Source of the DNA: Burkholderiaceae bacterium 16
GTDB lineage: Bacteria; Pseudomonadota; Gammaproteobacteria; Burkholderiales; Burkholderiaceae
Assembly: GCA_000955785.1 (NCBI GenBank)
Contig: JYOD01000045.1
Location: 1-64,000 of the forward strand
Reading direction: 5' to 3'
Length of the DNA stretch: 64,000 nucleotides
The translations under genes were made by a program, and so were the position numbers. Below, in pieces: positions 51,567 to 61,000 of this stretch (positions are counted from its first letter, which is position 1; each line of letters starts with the position of its first letter). The notes under the pieces are model-generated. The model saw nothing but the letters and a program-made list of their open reading frames with translations, had not been told where the DNA came from and did not search any database.

Positions 51567-52428
51567 TATAGTCGAAAAATACACGCAGCTTGGGTGAGGC
51601 GTAACGGCTCGCCGGCCGCAAGAGCCAAAAGGTAACGATCTGGTCTATGAAATCATCGAGTACGATCTGCAACGCACCACTCGCCAGCGCATCCCGCACG
51701 TGGAAGGTTGGCAGGAAGGCCAATCCCTTATCCTGAAGTGCCAGAAAACCCAGGACTTCAATCGTGTTGCTGACGAAGGTTTGCGGCAGTTCCGGTTCCG
51801 CTTCCGAGGCAGCGAGCTGGAATGGCCAGCGTTCCAGCTTGCCGGTAGCTGGAAATCTATGCAGCAAACAGGCGTGCCGAACGAGTTCGGACGGATGTGC
51901 GGGGACGCCCTGCCGCTGGAGGTAGCCGGGCGAGGCGACCAGCACCTGGCCGCAGGAACCCAGACGGCGCGACACCAGTCTTGAGTCGTGCTGCTCGCCC
52001 GTGCGAATGACCGCATCGAAGCCCTCCTCTACGACATCCACCATGCGATCGGAGAGATCGACATCCAGCTCGATTTCTGGGTATTGCGCCATGAAGCCGT
52101 CCAGCGCCGGTATGATCAACCCTGACAATTGCGGCGCGCTGATCCGTAGCCTGCCGCGCGGACTGCGGGCGGCATCAGACAGTTCGGCCACCGCCGCTTC
52201 GGCTTCGCCCAGGATGCGGCGGCATCGCTCCAGGAACAAGGAACCTTCGGCCGTAAGCGTGATGCTGCGCGTGCTGCGGTGAAACAGCCGCACCCCCAGG
52301 CGCTCCTCGGTGCGCGCGACGCTCTTGCCGACAGCTGAAGACGATACGCCGAGCAGCCGTCCCGCCTCCGTAAAACTGCGGGTTTCCGCCACCTGCACAA
52401 ACGTCGAAATCCCACTGAGGCTATCCAT
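51544..52428 (-). CDS. LysR-family regulator
   Basis: LysR-type regulator of 294 aa from ATG 52428 (MDSLSGISTFVQVAETRSFT). Helix-turn-helix AGRLLGVSSSAVGKSVARTE; effector domain VVEEGFDAVIRTGEQHDSRL and IEVLGFLALQDKGLAFLP. The start overlaps the TetR stop (TAATG), so the two regulators are co-translated. This subfamily often controls a divergent or adjacent oxidoreductase; the OYE, EthD or SDR genes nearby are candidates. Confidence 0.85.
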   Translation of the reverse strand: MDSLSGISTFVQVAETRSFTEAGRLLGVSSSAVGKSVARTEERLGVRLFHRSTRSITLTAEGSLFLERCRRILGEAEAAVAELSDAARSPRGRLRISAPQLSGLIIPALDGFMAQYPEIELDVDLSDRMVDVVEEGFDAVIRTGEQHDSRLVSRRLGSCGQVLVASPGYLQRQGVPAHPSELVRHACLLHRFPATGKLERWPFQLAASEAEPELPQTFVSNTIEVLGFLALQDKGLAFLPTFHVRDALASGALQIVLDDFIDQIVTFWLLRPASRYASPKLRVFFDYISRNLQI

Positions 52429-53024
52429 TAGGCTTCTGGACACCCGGTGCCAAGCCGTGCAAACAGAACACGCTTGAATCGATTTACCGGCTCGGGGCTT
52501 CTCCGCACTTTCGCCACCAGGAATGCGCCTTGAAGCGACGACAAAACGAATCCCGCAAGGTCTTCGACATCAGTGTCGGGAGGAAGGTCACCTGCCTCCA
52601 CAGCCGCCCAAAGGCAGTAGGCAATGGATCTCTCATCGTCGGCGAATGCTCGTACCACTCGATCGACGATTTCATCGCTGTGTTCGTTGGCTTCCGCGCT
52701 GATGTTTCCACAGAGGCAGCCATCACACATTTGATTCTGGTTGAGAAAGTCGCGAGCGCTGTCGATGTAGGCAGACAGCCTGTCGAGCGGGCGCAACTGG
52801 TCATTGAGCAAAGTTGCTTGCACCTCCGCTTCTGAGCGGCTTCTATAGCGCTCCAACACCTCCAAACCGAAAGCGTCCTTGGAAGGAAAGTGATTGGTAA
52901 ATGATCCCAAAGGCACACCTGCAGCGATTGCTATGTCCCGAACACTGGTCGCAGACAACCCGTACTTATGAACCACCCGCGCGCCCTCAATAAGGAGCTT
53001 TTCCCTGTTGTTGAGCATGTTCAT
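52428..53024 (-). CDS. TetR/AcrR-family regulator
   Basis: TetR-type repressor of 198 aa. The N-terminal helix-turn-helix is KYGLSATSVRDIAIAAGVPL followed by GSFTNHFPSKDAFGLEVLE, the classical family pattern. The C-terminal ligand domain contains MCDGCLCGNISAE with two Cys and SSLQGAFLVAKV. Starts at 53024 and 53018 are both possible. It overlaps the LysR gene downstream. The Cys residues make thiol or electrophile sensing possible, as in NemR-type repressors, but this is inference. Confidence 0.85.
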   Translation of the reverse strand: MNMLNNREKLLIEGARVVHKYGLSATSVRDIAIAAGVPLGSFTNHFPSKDAFGLEVLERYRSRSEAEVQATLLNDQLRPLDRLSAYIDSARDFLNQNQMCDGCLCGNISAEANEHSDEIVDRVVRAFADDERSIAYCLWAAVEAGDLPPDTDVEDLAGFVLSSLQGAFLVAKVRRSPEPVNRFKRVLFARLGTGCPEA

Positions 53025-53179
53025 TAGAATAATTTAGTCGCACATCTTTTTGATATCAAACTCGGGGGCTTGCTCTACGCTCCCCAACGCACTTTTGAGC
53101 CAGAGGGTTATAAGGGCTTGCGCGGGCGTTGAGCGAGCGTGGTTTGGCCGACGCGCGCCCCACGCGCCGCATCCATGAG

Positions 53180-53540
53180 AGTTTCGAACTCAGTGACCGA
53201 ACCCTACGGCAGCCCGCGGACTTGCATGACCTGCGGGCTGCCAGCGAGTCATGCGTAGCCCGGCTGAACCAGCCCGCCAACCTGCAAGCCCGACCCAGGC
53301 ACTGTATGCCGCCCAATGACAATTCGACAAGACTGGAAAACCACATCGCCCCGACCCACCTCTAGCATGCGTTCAAAGCAGACGTGCCAACCAGACCAGA
53401 AGCGGGTCACAGACTTCATCTACATCTCGACGGCCGAGGGCTGGTCAAACGCAGCTGCAGTAATGGACCTCTATTCACGTCGCGATGTTGGCCGGGCCGT
53501 GACCGGAACGCTAGCCTACTCCAGTTTGAACAACGCTTAA
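53180..53540 (+). pseudogene. IS3-family OrfB transposase remnant
   Basis: Several frames together give pieces of an IS3 integrase: YGSPR, then ARLNQPANLQARPR, NHIAPTHL, and finally KRVTDFIYISTAEGW and AAVMDLYSRRDVG with the first catalytic Asp residues. Frameshifts and stops separate the parts, and the C-terminal third is missing. It is mobile debris filling the 640-bp gap between the TetR and SDR genes; the remaining parts of that gap hold no gene. Confidence 0.75.
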
Positions 53541-53667
53541 AGGGGCAAGCAAAGCGTCCTGGAAACTGCCGGAAGCTCTCATCAAATCCTGCAAGCCAAG
53601 CCGCGCGTGGAGCGACTTGCTTCTTCTCGAGAAGACTGATCTGTTCAGCGCAGCCCTAAACCTCCGC

Positions 53668-54423
53668 TTAGACAGCGCTATGCCCGCCATCAACGTTAAG
53701 GCTATGGCCAGTAATAAACCTAGCTTCGTCCGAGGCGATGAACACGATTCCATCGGCGACCTCCTCCGAACGACCAAGTCGAGCAAGCGGTACTCCCTCG
53801 ACGAGGATTGCCTTGTTCTCGTCTGTGCCGGTGAAGCGGGTTAGCATCCCGGTGTCGGTGGGACCAGGAGAAACGCAGTTCACACGAATCCCAGAGCTCG
53901 CGAGTTCAAGCGCAGCGGATTTTGTGATCCCTTCTACCGCATGCTTAGCGGCAACATAGACCGACGCGAATGCAGCTCCCTTGTGACCATAGGTCGACGA
54001 GATGTTGATAATGTTGCCCTTGTTGTTGCCACCGTTGGCTTGCATCGCAAGGATTTCGTGCTTCATACTGAGCAGCACGCCAACGACATTCGTGTCGAAC
54101 GTTGCAGCAACACTTTCCGCAGTCTGGTCTGTAATCGGCCCAACTTGCCCTTCGGTCGCGGCATTGTTCACAGCAATGTCCAGTTTGCCAAATCGTGTAA
54201 TCGTCTTTGCCACCAGGTTCTTCACTTCCTCTTCATTCCGAACATCCGCGTGGATGTATTCGGCCTCTGCGCCTATTTTTTTGAGCTCGTGTGCAAGCGC
54301 GTAGCCTGCCTCCGCACGCCGGCCAGACACAACCACTCGCGCCCCTTTTCTAGCGAAAGCGAATGCGGCTGCTCGGCCGATGCCAGTAAGGGCTCCCGTG
54401 ATGAGAACGACTTGGTTTTTCAT
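53668..54423 (-). CDS. SDR-family oxidoreductase
   Basis: Short-chain dehydrogenase of 251 aa: VVLITGALTGIGRAAAFAFA, NNAA in place of NNAG, NISSTYGHKGAAFASVY and YVAAK. It is a third intact member of the SDR subgroup in this region (compare 46252 and 47047). It lies downstream of the OYE gene at 54585 on the same strand with a 160-bp gap and may be co-expressed. Base composition is slightly more AT-rich than its relatives, suggesting separate acquisition. Confidence 0.84.
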   Translation of the reverse strand: MKNQVVLITGALTGIGRAAAFAFARKGARVVVSGRRAEAGYALAHELKKIGAEAEYIHADVRNEEEVKNLVAKTITRFGKLDIAVNNAATEGQVGPITDQTAESVAATFDTNVVGVLLSMKHEILAMQANGGNNKGNIINISSTYGHKGAAFASVYVAAKHAVEGITKSAALELASSGIRVNCVSPGPTDTGMLTRFTGTDENKAILVEGVPLARLGRSEEVADGIVFIASDEARFITGHSLNVDGGHSAV

Positions 54424-54584
54424 TTTAGTTCCTTAGATCTGACTAGGTCACATGTATGAACGTACAGCGTGAAATACGAGGAGCCACGATACGTACATCC
54501 AACCAACGGGATTCCCGGGCGGTGCGAAGTAACCGGTTACGAATCATCCGCTGCTGGGTTTCTGAGAGGTGGCATTGCAATGGG

Positions 54585-55688
54585 TCACATGGCTACATCG
54601 TTATAGAAAGGCAGGTCGGAATAGCCGCGACGATCTCCGCCGTAAAAAGAATCGCGATCGTAATTGGCAATCGGTAGCCCTAGCTGAAGACGCTTAACCA
54701 GGTCGGGATTTGATGTGAAATAGCGACCAAAGGCTACGGCATCGGCGTCTCCGCGCTCTAGAATTTCATTTGCCGTGTCGCCAACAAAGCCACCCGCGGC
54801 GATGATCGGACCATGGAAAATCTTGCGCAAAGATGCCGCAGCAACAGGCGCTTGAGTGCTCGGATCCTCGTTGTCATGGTCGCCGACAATGCGCGGCTCG
54901 ATGATGTGCAAATAGGCTAGATTGAAACGATTCAGTTGTTCAGCAACATAACCAAATGTCGCTTGCGGATTGCTATCCCAAACATCACCGTGCTTGCCAC
55001 TTGGCGAAAGGCGAACCGCGACGCGGTCGCCGCCCCAAACATCGACAATCGCCTCGACTATTTCAATTAGAAAACGTGCCCTATTCTCTACCGAACCACC
55101 GTACGCGTCGGTTCGTTTGTTAACGCCATCGAGGAGAAACTGATCGATCAAGTAACCGTTCGCGGCATGCAACTCGACACCATCAACTCCAGCAGCCTTA
55201 GCGTTCTTTGCCCCTCTGCGGAACTGGTCGACAAGGCCGGGAATTTCCTCAATCCCAATCTCACGATGCGGTGACGCCTGGAAAACGCCCCTGGGTGTGA
55301 CAGCGACACCGTTGAAAGGCACTACGGACGGCGCCAAGGGTGTTGCGCCGTCCGTAAGATCTACGTGGGCCATACGGCCGCCGTGCCATAGCTGGGTAAA
55401 GAACACGCCACCTTTCTTGTGCACCGCGTCAGCCACTCTTTTCCAGCCGGCAGTCTGCTCATCAGACCAGATGCCAGGGCTGCGGTAATAGACGCGGCCC
55501 CCGATTCCGACAGCCGGTCCTTCCGAGATGAGAAGACCGCCAGGAGTGGCCCGCTGTGAATAATATTCGACCATCAGGTCACCGGGGACATCCCCATCGT
55601 CCGATCGCATTCGGGTCATAGGCGCGTGCACCACACGATGGGACAGGTTAATAGCACCGAGTTTTACGGGAGAGAAGAGTTTTGTCAT
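54585..55688 (-). CDS. Old yellow enzyme family ene-reductase (NemA-like)
   Basis: FMN-dependent ene-reductase of 367 aa from ATG 55688 (MTKLFSPVKLGAINLSHRVV). ELHAANGYLIDQFLLDGVNK carries the His-Asn pair; AAGGFVGDTANEILERGDAD and AFGRYFTSNPDL bind FMN; GYSDLPFYND closes the C-terminus. It is divergent from the LysR gene at 55961, which probably activates it in response to an electrophile. Third OYE of the window. Confidence 0.88.
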   Translation of the reverse strand: MTKLFSPVKLGAINLSHRVVHAPMTRMRSDDGDVPGDLMVEYYSQRATPGGLLISEGPAVGIGGRVYYRSPGIWSDEQTAGWKRVADAVHKKGGVFFTQLWHGGRMAHVDLTDGATPLAPSVVPFNGVAVTPRGVFQASPHREIGIEEIPGLVDQFRRGAKNAKAAGVDGVELHAANGYLIDQFLLDGVNKRTDAYGGSVENRARFLIEIVEAIVDVWGGDRVAVRLSPSGKHGDVWDSNPQATFGYVAEQLNRFNLAYLHIIEPRIVGDHDNEDPSTQAPVAAASLRKIFHGPIIAAGGFVGDTANEILERGDADAVAFGRYFTSNPDLVKRLQLGLPIANYDRDSFYGGDRRGYSDLPFYNDVAM

Positions 55689-55915
55689 GTTGCAGCGCAG
55701 CGATGTGCGAATGAGTAGATCGGTCCGCGCCCTCATTTTTTGAAGTCGCTGGCCGGCCTCGCTCTGACTAGATACACCCCAGGAAACGACTGAGGTACGA
55801 CGTAGTGATTTGGTCCCTAGAAATACGGTGTACGTCCATCTTTTACGTAGGCGATGACGCGATCAACATCGACTCGCCATGTGGCCAATGTAGGCGTCCG
55901 TAGCGCACATGAAAA

Positions 55916-55952
55916 ATACTTTGTAAGCTGGGGGGTATACCTTTCCGGCATG
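55916..55952. promoter_or_regulatory. Conserved LysR promoter block, copy B
   Basis: AATACTTTGTAAGCTGG, then GTATACCTTTCCGGCATGG, immediately upstream of the LysR start at 55961. It aligns with 47926-47964 and with the inverted 57271-57310 sequence. Confidence 0.55.
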
Positions 55953-55960
55953 GAATGGCT

Positions 55961-56860
55961 ATGGAATTGAGGCATTTACGGTATTTCGTTGCCGTGGTCG
56001 AGGAAGGCAGCCTGACGACGGCCGCCGAGCTCCGGCTGCACATCTCCCAGCCTTCGCTGAGCCGGCAGATTCGCGACCTGGAGTATCAGGTCGGGGCCGA
56101 GTTGCTGTCTCGCAGCGTTCATGGCGTCGAGCTCACCGCCGCAGGCAAGGCCTTTCTGGACCATGCCCGTCTGGCGCTGGCGCAGGTGGATGCCGCGGTG
56201 GAAGCGGCGCGCAGGGCCACGCAGCCCGCAAGGACGACGTTCGCCATCGGCTTCCAGACCGGTCACGAGATGAACTGGCTGCCGCGGGCCATGTATGTGC
56301 TGCGCGACGAACTGGAGAACATCCAGGTCACGGTATCGAGCGACTATTCGCCAGACCTCGCCGAGGCGCTCGTCCGCGGCCGGCTCGACGTGGCCTTCCT
56401 GCGCGCTGAGCCGGCCTTCGACCTGGACTACGAGGTGGTGGATCACGAACCGCTGATCGTCCTGATGCCGAGCGACCATCGCCTCACCAGCCGCAAGGCG
56501 ATTCACCCGCGGGAATTCATCGGCGAGATCTTCATCGGCGGTTCGAACAAAGCCACATCGCTGCGCGCCGTGACCGAGGACTATCTGCGCCGCTCCGGCC
56601 TGGACATCAAACTGGATCATGGGGTGGACAACATGGCTATGGCCATTTCCCTAGTTGCGTCGACCCGCGGGTTGGCGCTTATGCCCGCCTATGCGAAGAA
56701 TCTGCTGCCGCAGTCCGTGGTCAGCCGTCCGCTGGAGGGCGAAGCGCCAACGATCGATCTGGCCGTGGGCTACAGCAAGGCAAACACTTCGCCGATTCTC
56801 AAGCTGTTCCTCTCCAGGCTTGAAGAGCTGCGGGCACCGATGCCCGAAAAGGAGAATTGA
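55961..56860 (+). CDS. LysR-family regulator (paralogue of 47984)
   Basis: LysR-type regulator of 299 aa. MELRHLRYFVAVVEEGSLTT, helix-turn-helix LRLHISQPSLSRQIRDLEYQ, effector segments VTVSSDYSPDLAEALVRGRL and LIVLMPSDHRLTSRKA. ATG 55961 matches the paralogue start; ATG 55955 is also in frame. It is divergent from the OYE gene at 54585. The strong similarity to the protein at 47984 means the two may recognise the same DNA site and cross-regulate. Confidence 0.86.
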   Translation: MELRHLRYFVAVVEEGSLTTAAELRLHISQPSLSRQIRDLEYQVGAELLSRSVHGVELTAAGKAFLDHARLALAQVDAAVEAARRATQPARTTFAIGFQTGHEMNWLPRAMYVLRDELENIQVTVSSDYSPDLAEALVRGRLDVAFLRAEPAFDLDYEVVDHEPLIVLMPSDHRLTSRKAIHPREFIGEIFIGGSNKATSLRAVTEDYLRRSGLDIKLDHGVDNMAMAISLVASTRGLALMPAYAKNLLPQSVVSRPLEGEAPTIDLAVGYSKANTSPILKLFLSRLEELRAPMPEKEN

Positions 56861-57145
56861 ATGCTTGCGGCCGGCATCAATCGAGCCCATTTGCGACGAA
56901 GTCTGGCTGATCGGCCCCTTGCCCTCGTTGCCGCCCGGGCGCCGGCCTTGCAGGATCTCGCCTACCAAAAGTTGCACGAATTCGAAGGCGTTTATCGCAT
57001 CGGCATCAACGCACTGCGGCTAAATTCGGTCGAAGGCAATTGGCCCATCCTTAAGCGCAGCGGCGGTCGGGAGCGCGTCTGGCATCCGAATGCCGCCGAT
57101 GAATTTCCTTGGTCATCGACGGCGTTTCCACATTCCGGGCGATAG
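56861..57145 (+). CDS. Hypothetical short ORF after LysR
   Basis: A 94-codon frame starts with ATG directly after the LysR stop codon (TGAATG). It reads MLAAGINRAHLRRSLADRPL and HEFEGVYRIGINALRLNSVE. I recognise no family. It might be the remnant of an oxidoreductase brought in with the duplicated block, or random coding-like sequence. Confidence 0.25.
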   Translation: MLAAGINRAHLRRSLADRPLALVAARAPALQDLAYQKLHEFEGVYRIGINALRLNSVEGNWPILKRSGGRERVWHPNAADEFPWSSTAFPHSGR

Positions 57146-57202
57146 GAATTCTGCCGGCTTGTAAAGGCATAGAGTCTTTCGATTGCGGCGAGGGGATGCG
57201 CC

Positions 57203-57260
57203 GGCCGTTAAAGGCTTTGCCCGCCGCGGTCAGCTCCACGCCGCGCGCGCTGCGGCTCAA
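57203..57260 (-). pseudogene. LysR helix-turn-helix end fragment
   Basis: Twenty codons read LSRSARGVELTAAGKAF followed by diverged sequence. They match LLSRSARGVELTAAGKAF of the LysR gene at 47984. The part encoding the first 45 residues is deleted, so the promoter block joins straight to this segment. Confidence 0.75.
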
Positions 57261-57270
57261 TCGCGAACCA

Positions 57271-57310
57271 CCATGCCTGCGAGGTATGACCGCCAGCTTA
57301 TAAAGTCTTT
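57271..57310. promoter_or_regulatory. Conserved LysR promoter block, copy C (inverted)
   Basis: On the minus strand the sequence reads AAAAGACTTTATAAGCTGGC, then GTCATACCTCGCAGGCATGG. It is the same block as copies A and B, now lying between the LysR fragment and a broken SDR gene. Confidence 0.55.
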
Positions 57311-57442
57311 TCCAATTTTGTCACGAGACCGTAGATTATTCCTCCCGACCGCGCATTGGGGGCCTCCTGTCCGGGCCGGGATCTTGGTGCCGCCTCCTCT
57401 CCCCACACCCCGTAAATCATAACGCGCCGGAGTTGTTGAATC

Positions 57443-57830
57443 ATGACCAAGCCCGTAGTCCTCATCACCGGCGCCCTGACCGGCACCGGTCGCACCACCG
57501 GTCTGGCCTTTGCCAAGAATGGTGCCCATCTCGTCGTCTCCAGGCGCCGGCGGGCCGAAGGCAAGGCCCTCGAAACAGAGCTTCAGCAACTCGGTGCCGC
57601 GCTCGCCTTCATCCGGGCCGACGTCCGCCGCGACGATCAGGTTTGCGATCTAGTCGATCAGACCGTGGCCCGCTTCGGCAGTCTCGACGTCGCCATCAAC
57701 AACGCCGGCACGAAGGGCCAGTCCGGACCAGTGACGGAACTGGCTCCCGAGACTATGCGGTCACTTTCGACGCCAATGTGCTCGGCACATTGCTCAGCGT
57801 GAAGCGTGAGATGCGCGTGACGCTCGAGTG
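57443..57830 (+). pseudogene. Broken SDR gene, inverted copy of the 47-kb SDR
   Basis: MTKPVVLITGALTGTGRTTG, ALETELQQLGA, ADVRRDDQVCDLVDQTVARF and NNAGTKGQSGPVTELAP match the SDR at 47047 nearly residue for residue. A one-base loss near 57750 shifts the frame; the next frame continues YAVTFDANVLGTLLSVKREM and then homology ends. The catalytic Ser-Tyr-Lys part is absent. The remaining 230 bp up to the RND gene hold nothing I recognise. Confidence 0.85.
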
Positions 57831-58059
57831 CCCCGACCGATGCGGAACAAACGAAATGGGTCATCGATCTATCCGTTCCAGGGATGAATCCGAGCGATCT
57901 CCGGGCTCCCCTCAACTGCTCGACCTGTGCGTTTCCACAAACAATGTATTCAGAAAGAGCGCTTTGCGTCCGATCAGCGGACCGCAGAATCGCGGCGACC
58001 GCACTCTGCCGTAGCGACTCCCGTGAACCGCCCTACCCAGTCTGCCGTCAGAGCCACCT

Positions 58060-61000
58060 ATGAACTTCTCCCGGTTCTTCATCGACCGTCCCATCTTCGC
58101 CAGCGTGCTTTCCATGCTGATCTTTCTAATCGGCGCGATCGCCATGTTCCGGCTTCCTGTGTCGGAATATCCAGAGGTGGTGCCGCCGGCGGTGGTTGTC
58201 AAGGCGCAGTTCCCAGGGGCCAATCCGAAGGTCATCGCCGAGACGGTGGCCACGCCGCTAGAAGAACAGATCAATGGTGTCGAAGACATGCTCTACATGT
58301 CCTCGCAGTCGAATAGCGACGGCCAATTGACACTGACCGTCACATTCAAACTGGGCACGGACCCAGACAAAGCACAACAGCTTGTCCAGAATCGAGTAGC
58401 ACAGGCCGAGCCACGCCTGCCTGAAGATGTCCGCCGACTCGGTGTTACGACCGTCAAGAGCGCCCCGGATCTGACCATGGTCATCCATCTGGTGTCGCCA
58501 AACAACCGATACGACACGACATATCTACGCAATTACGCGCTAATCAATGTCAAGGACAGGCTTGCGCGGATACCCGGCGTTGGTCAAGTGCTGCTACTGG
58601 GCTCAGGCGACTATTCCATGCGCGTCTGGCTCGATCCGGCCAAGACCGCTGAGCGGGGACTCACGGCAAGCGACGTCGTCAAGGCCATTCGAGAACAGAA
58701 CGTACAGGTAGCCGCCGGCGTGATCGGCGCATCGCCATCGACGCCTGGCAACGATCTCCAGCTGTCGGTAAACGCGCAGGGGCGACTGAACACAGTCGAG
58801 GAGTTCGGTGCGATCGTGGTCCGGACTTCGGCTACGGGGGCAGTGACATCCTTACGAGATATATCCAGGATTGAATTGGGTGCGTCCGAATACAACGTTC
58901 GGTCGTTGCTCGACAACAAGCCCGCAGTCGCATTGCTCATCTCTCAGGCGCCTGGATCGAACTCGATCAACATTTCGGACGCTGCACGCGAAATCATGAA
59001 GGATGCCAAAGCCGGTTTCCAAGATGATATCGATTACAAAATCGTCTACGACCCCACCGAGTTCGTCCGTCACAGCATCGATGCCGTTGTGCACACGCTA
59101 TTCGAGGCGATCGCGCTCGTTGTCCTGGTCGTGATTCTGTTCCTTCAGACCTGGCGCGCGTCGATCATCCCGTTGCTGGCCGTTCCGGTGTCGATCGTCG
59201 GAACGTTCGGGTTGATGCATCTGTTCGGCTTCTCGATTAACGCGCTTTCCTTATTCGGTCTCGTGCTCGCGATCGGTATCGTGGTGGACGATGCAATCGT
59301 GGTGGTCGAGAACGTCGAACGCAACATCGCGGATGGCCTTGCGCCCAAACAGGCCACGTACAAGGCGATGAAAGAGGTCAGCGGTCCCATCATCGCAATC
59401 GCGCTCACCCTGATCGCTGTCTTCGTCCCGCTAGCGTTTATGACTGGGCTGACGGGCCAGTTCTACAAGCAGTTCGCACTGACCATCTCGATTTCAACAG
59501 TCATCTCGGCGGTCAACTCGCTAACGCTCTCGCCGGCGCTTTCCGCACTCCTATTGCGCGGCCATGACGTCCCGAAGGACCGGTTGTCGCGCGGGATGGA
59601 CCGGGTTCTGGGCGGCTTCTTCCGCCGCTTTAATCGATTCTTCGCACGAAGCTCCGATCGCTACGCACGTGGCGTCAAGGGAGTGGTCGCCCGCAAGACC
59701 ACCGCATTTGGTGTTTACGTGCTCATGCTCGGATTGACCTGGGCAATGTTTCAGCTCGTCCCCAAGGGCTTCGTAACCGCCCAGGACAAACAGCATCTTG
59801 TGGCCTTCGCTCGCCTGCCGGCAGGCGCCACGTTGAACCGCACCGAGGACGTCATCCGGCGCATGTCCGCGATTGCGCTAAAGCATCCCGATGTCGAGGC
59901 GGCGGTGGCGTTCCCCGGCCTCTCCATCAATGGGCTGACCAACAGCCCCAACTCGGGGGTGCTATTCGTCACGCTAAAACCTTTCAGCGAGCGCAGCCGC
60001 GTTGACCAGACCAGCTTCGCGATCGGCCGAGAACTAACCCGGCAGTATGGCGAGGTCCGCGAGGCGTTCATCGGCGTAGTGCCCCCTCCCCCGGTGAGGC
60101 TCGGTACGATTGGGGGCTTCAAGATGATGATCGAGGACCGAGCCGCGCTCGGTTACGAGGCTCTGTTCAACGCCACGGCGGCGTTCACTGCTGCAGCGCG
60201 GGCCCGGCCCGAGCTCGCAGGCCTCTTCAGTAACTACCAGGTCAATGTCCCTCAACTCGACGTTAGCCTTGATCGTGTCAAGGCGAAGCAGGTCGGCGTA
60301 GCGGTTACGGACGTATTCGATACTCTGCAGACTTATCTCGGCTCAGCCTACGTGAATGACTTCAACCAATTCGGCCGGACCTATAAGGTAAGGGTCCAGG
60401 CTGATGCCAGCTACCGCACTCGCGCCGAGGATATTCAGCAACTCAAGACACGCAGTCTCGCCGGCGAGATGGTGCCACTATCTTCCCTTGTTCGTGTGCA
60501 ACAAGGATTCGGTCCGGATAGTGTAGTCCGGTATAACGGCTTCACCGCTGCGGATATGAATGGTGTTGCGGCGCCGGGCTACTCGTCCGGGCAGGCGCGC
60601 GACGCCGCCGAACAGGTCGCATTAGAAACATTGCCCAAGGGCATGAAGTTTGAATGGACCGAACTGACCTATCAGGACATTCTGGCCGGCAACACCGGGC
60701 TTTGGATATTTCCGCTATGTGTACTTCTGGTCTTCCTGGTCCTCGCGGCGCAATATGAAAGCCTGACGTTGCCATTGGCGGTCATCCTGATCGTGCCGAT
60801 GAGCCTCCTGGCCGCGATGACGGGCGTGTGGCTCACGAAAGGCGACAACAACATATTCACCCAGATTGGCTGTATCGTGTTGGTTGGGCTGTCGGCGAAG
60901 AACGCAATCCTGATCGTCGAGTTTGCCCGGGAACTGGAGCATGAGGGTCGCACGATCGTGGAGGCGGCAATCGAAGCCAGCCGACTGCGGCTGCGCCCGA

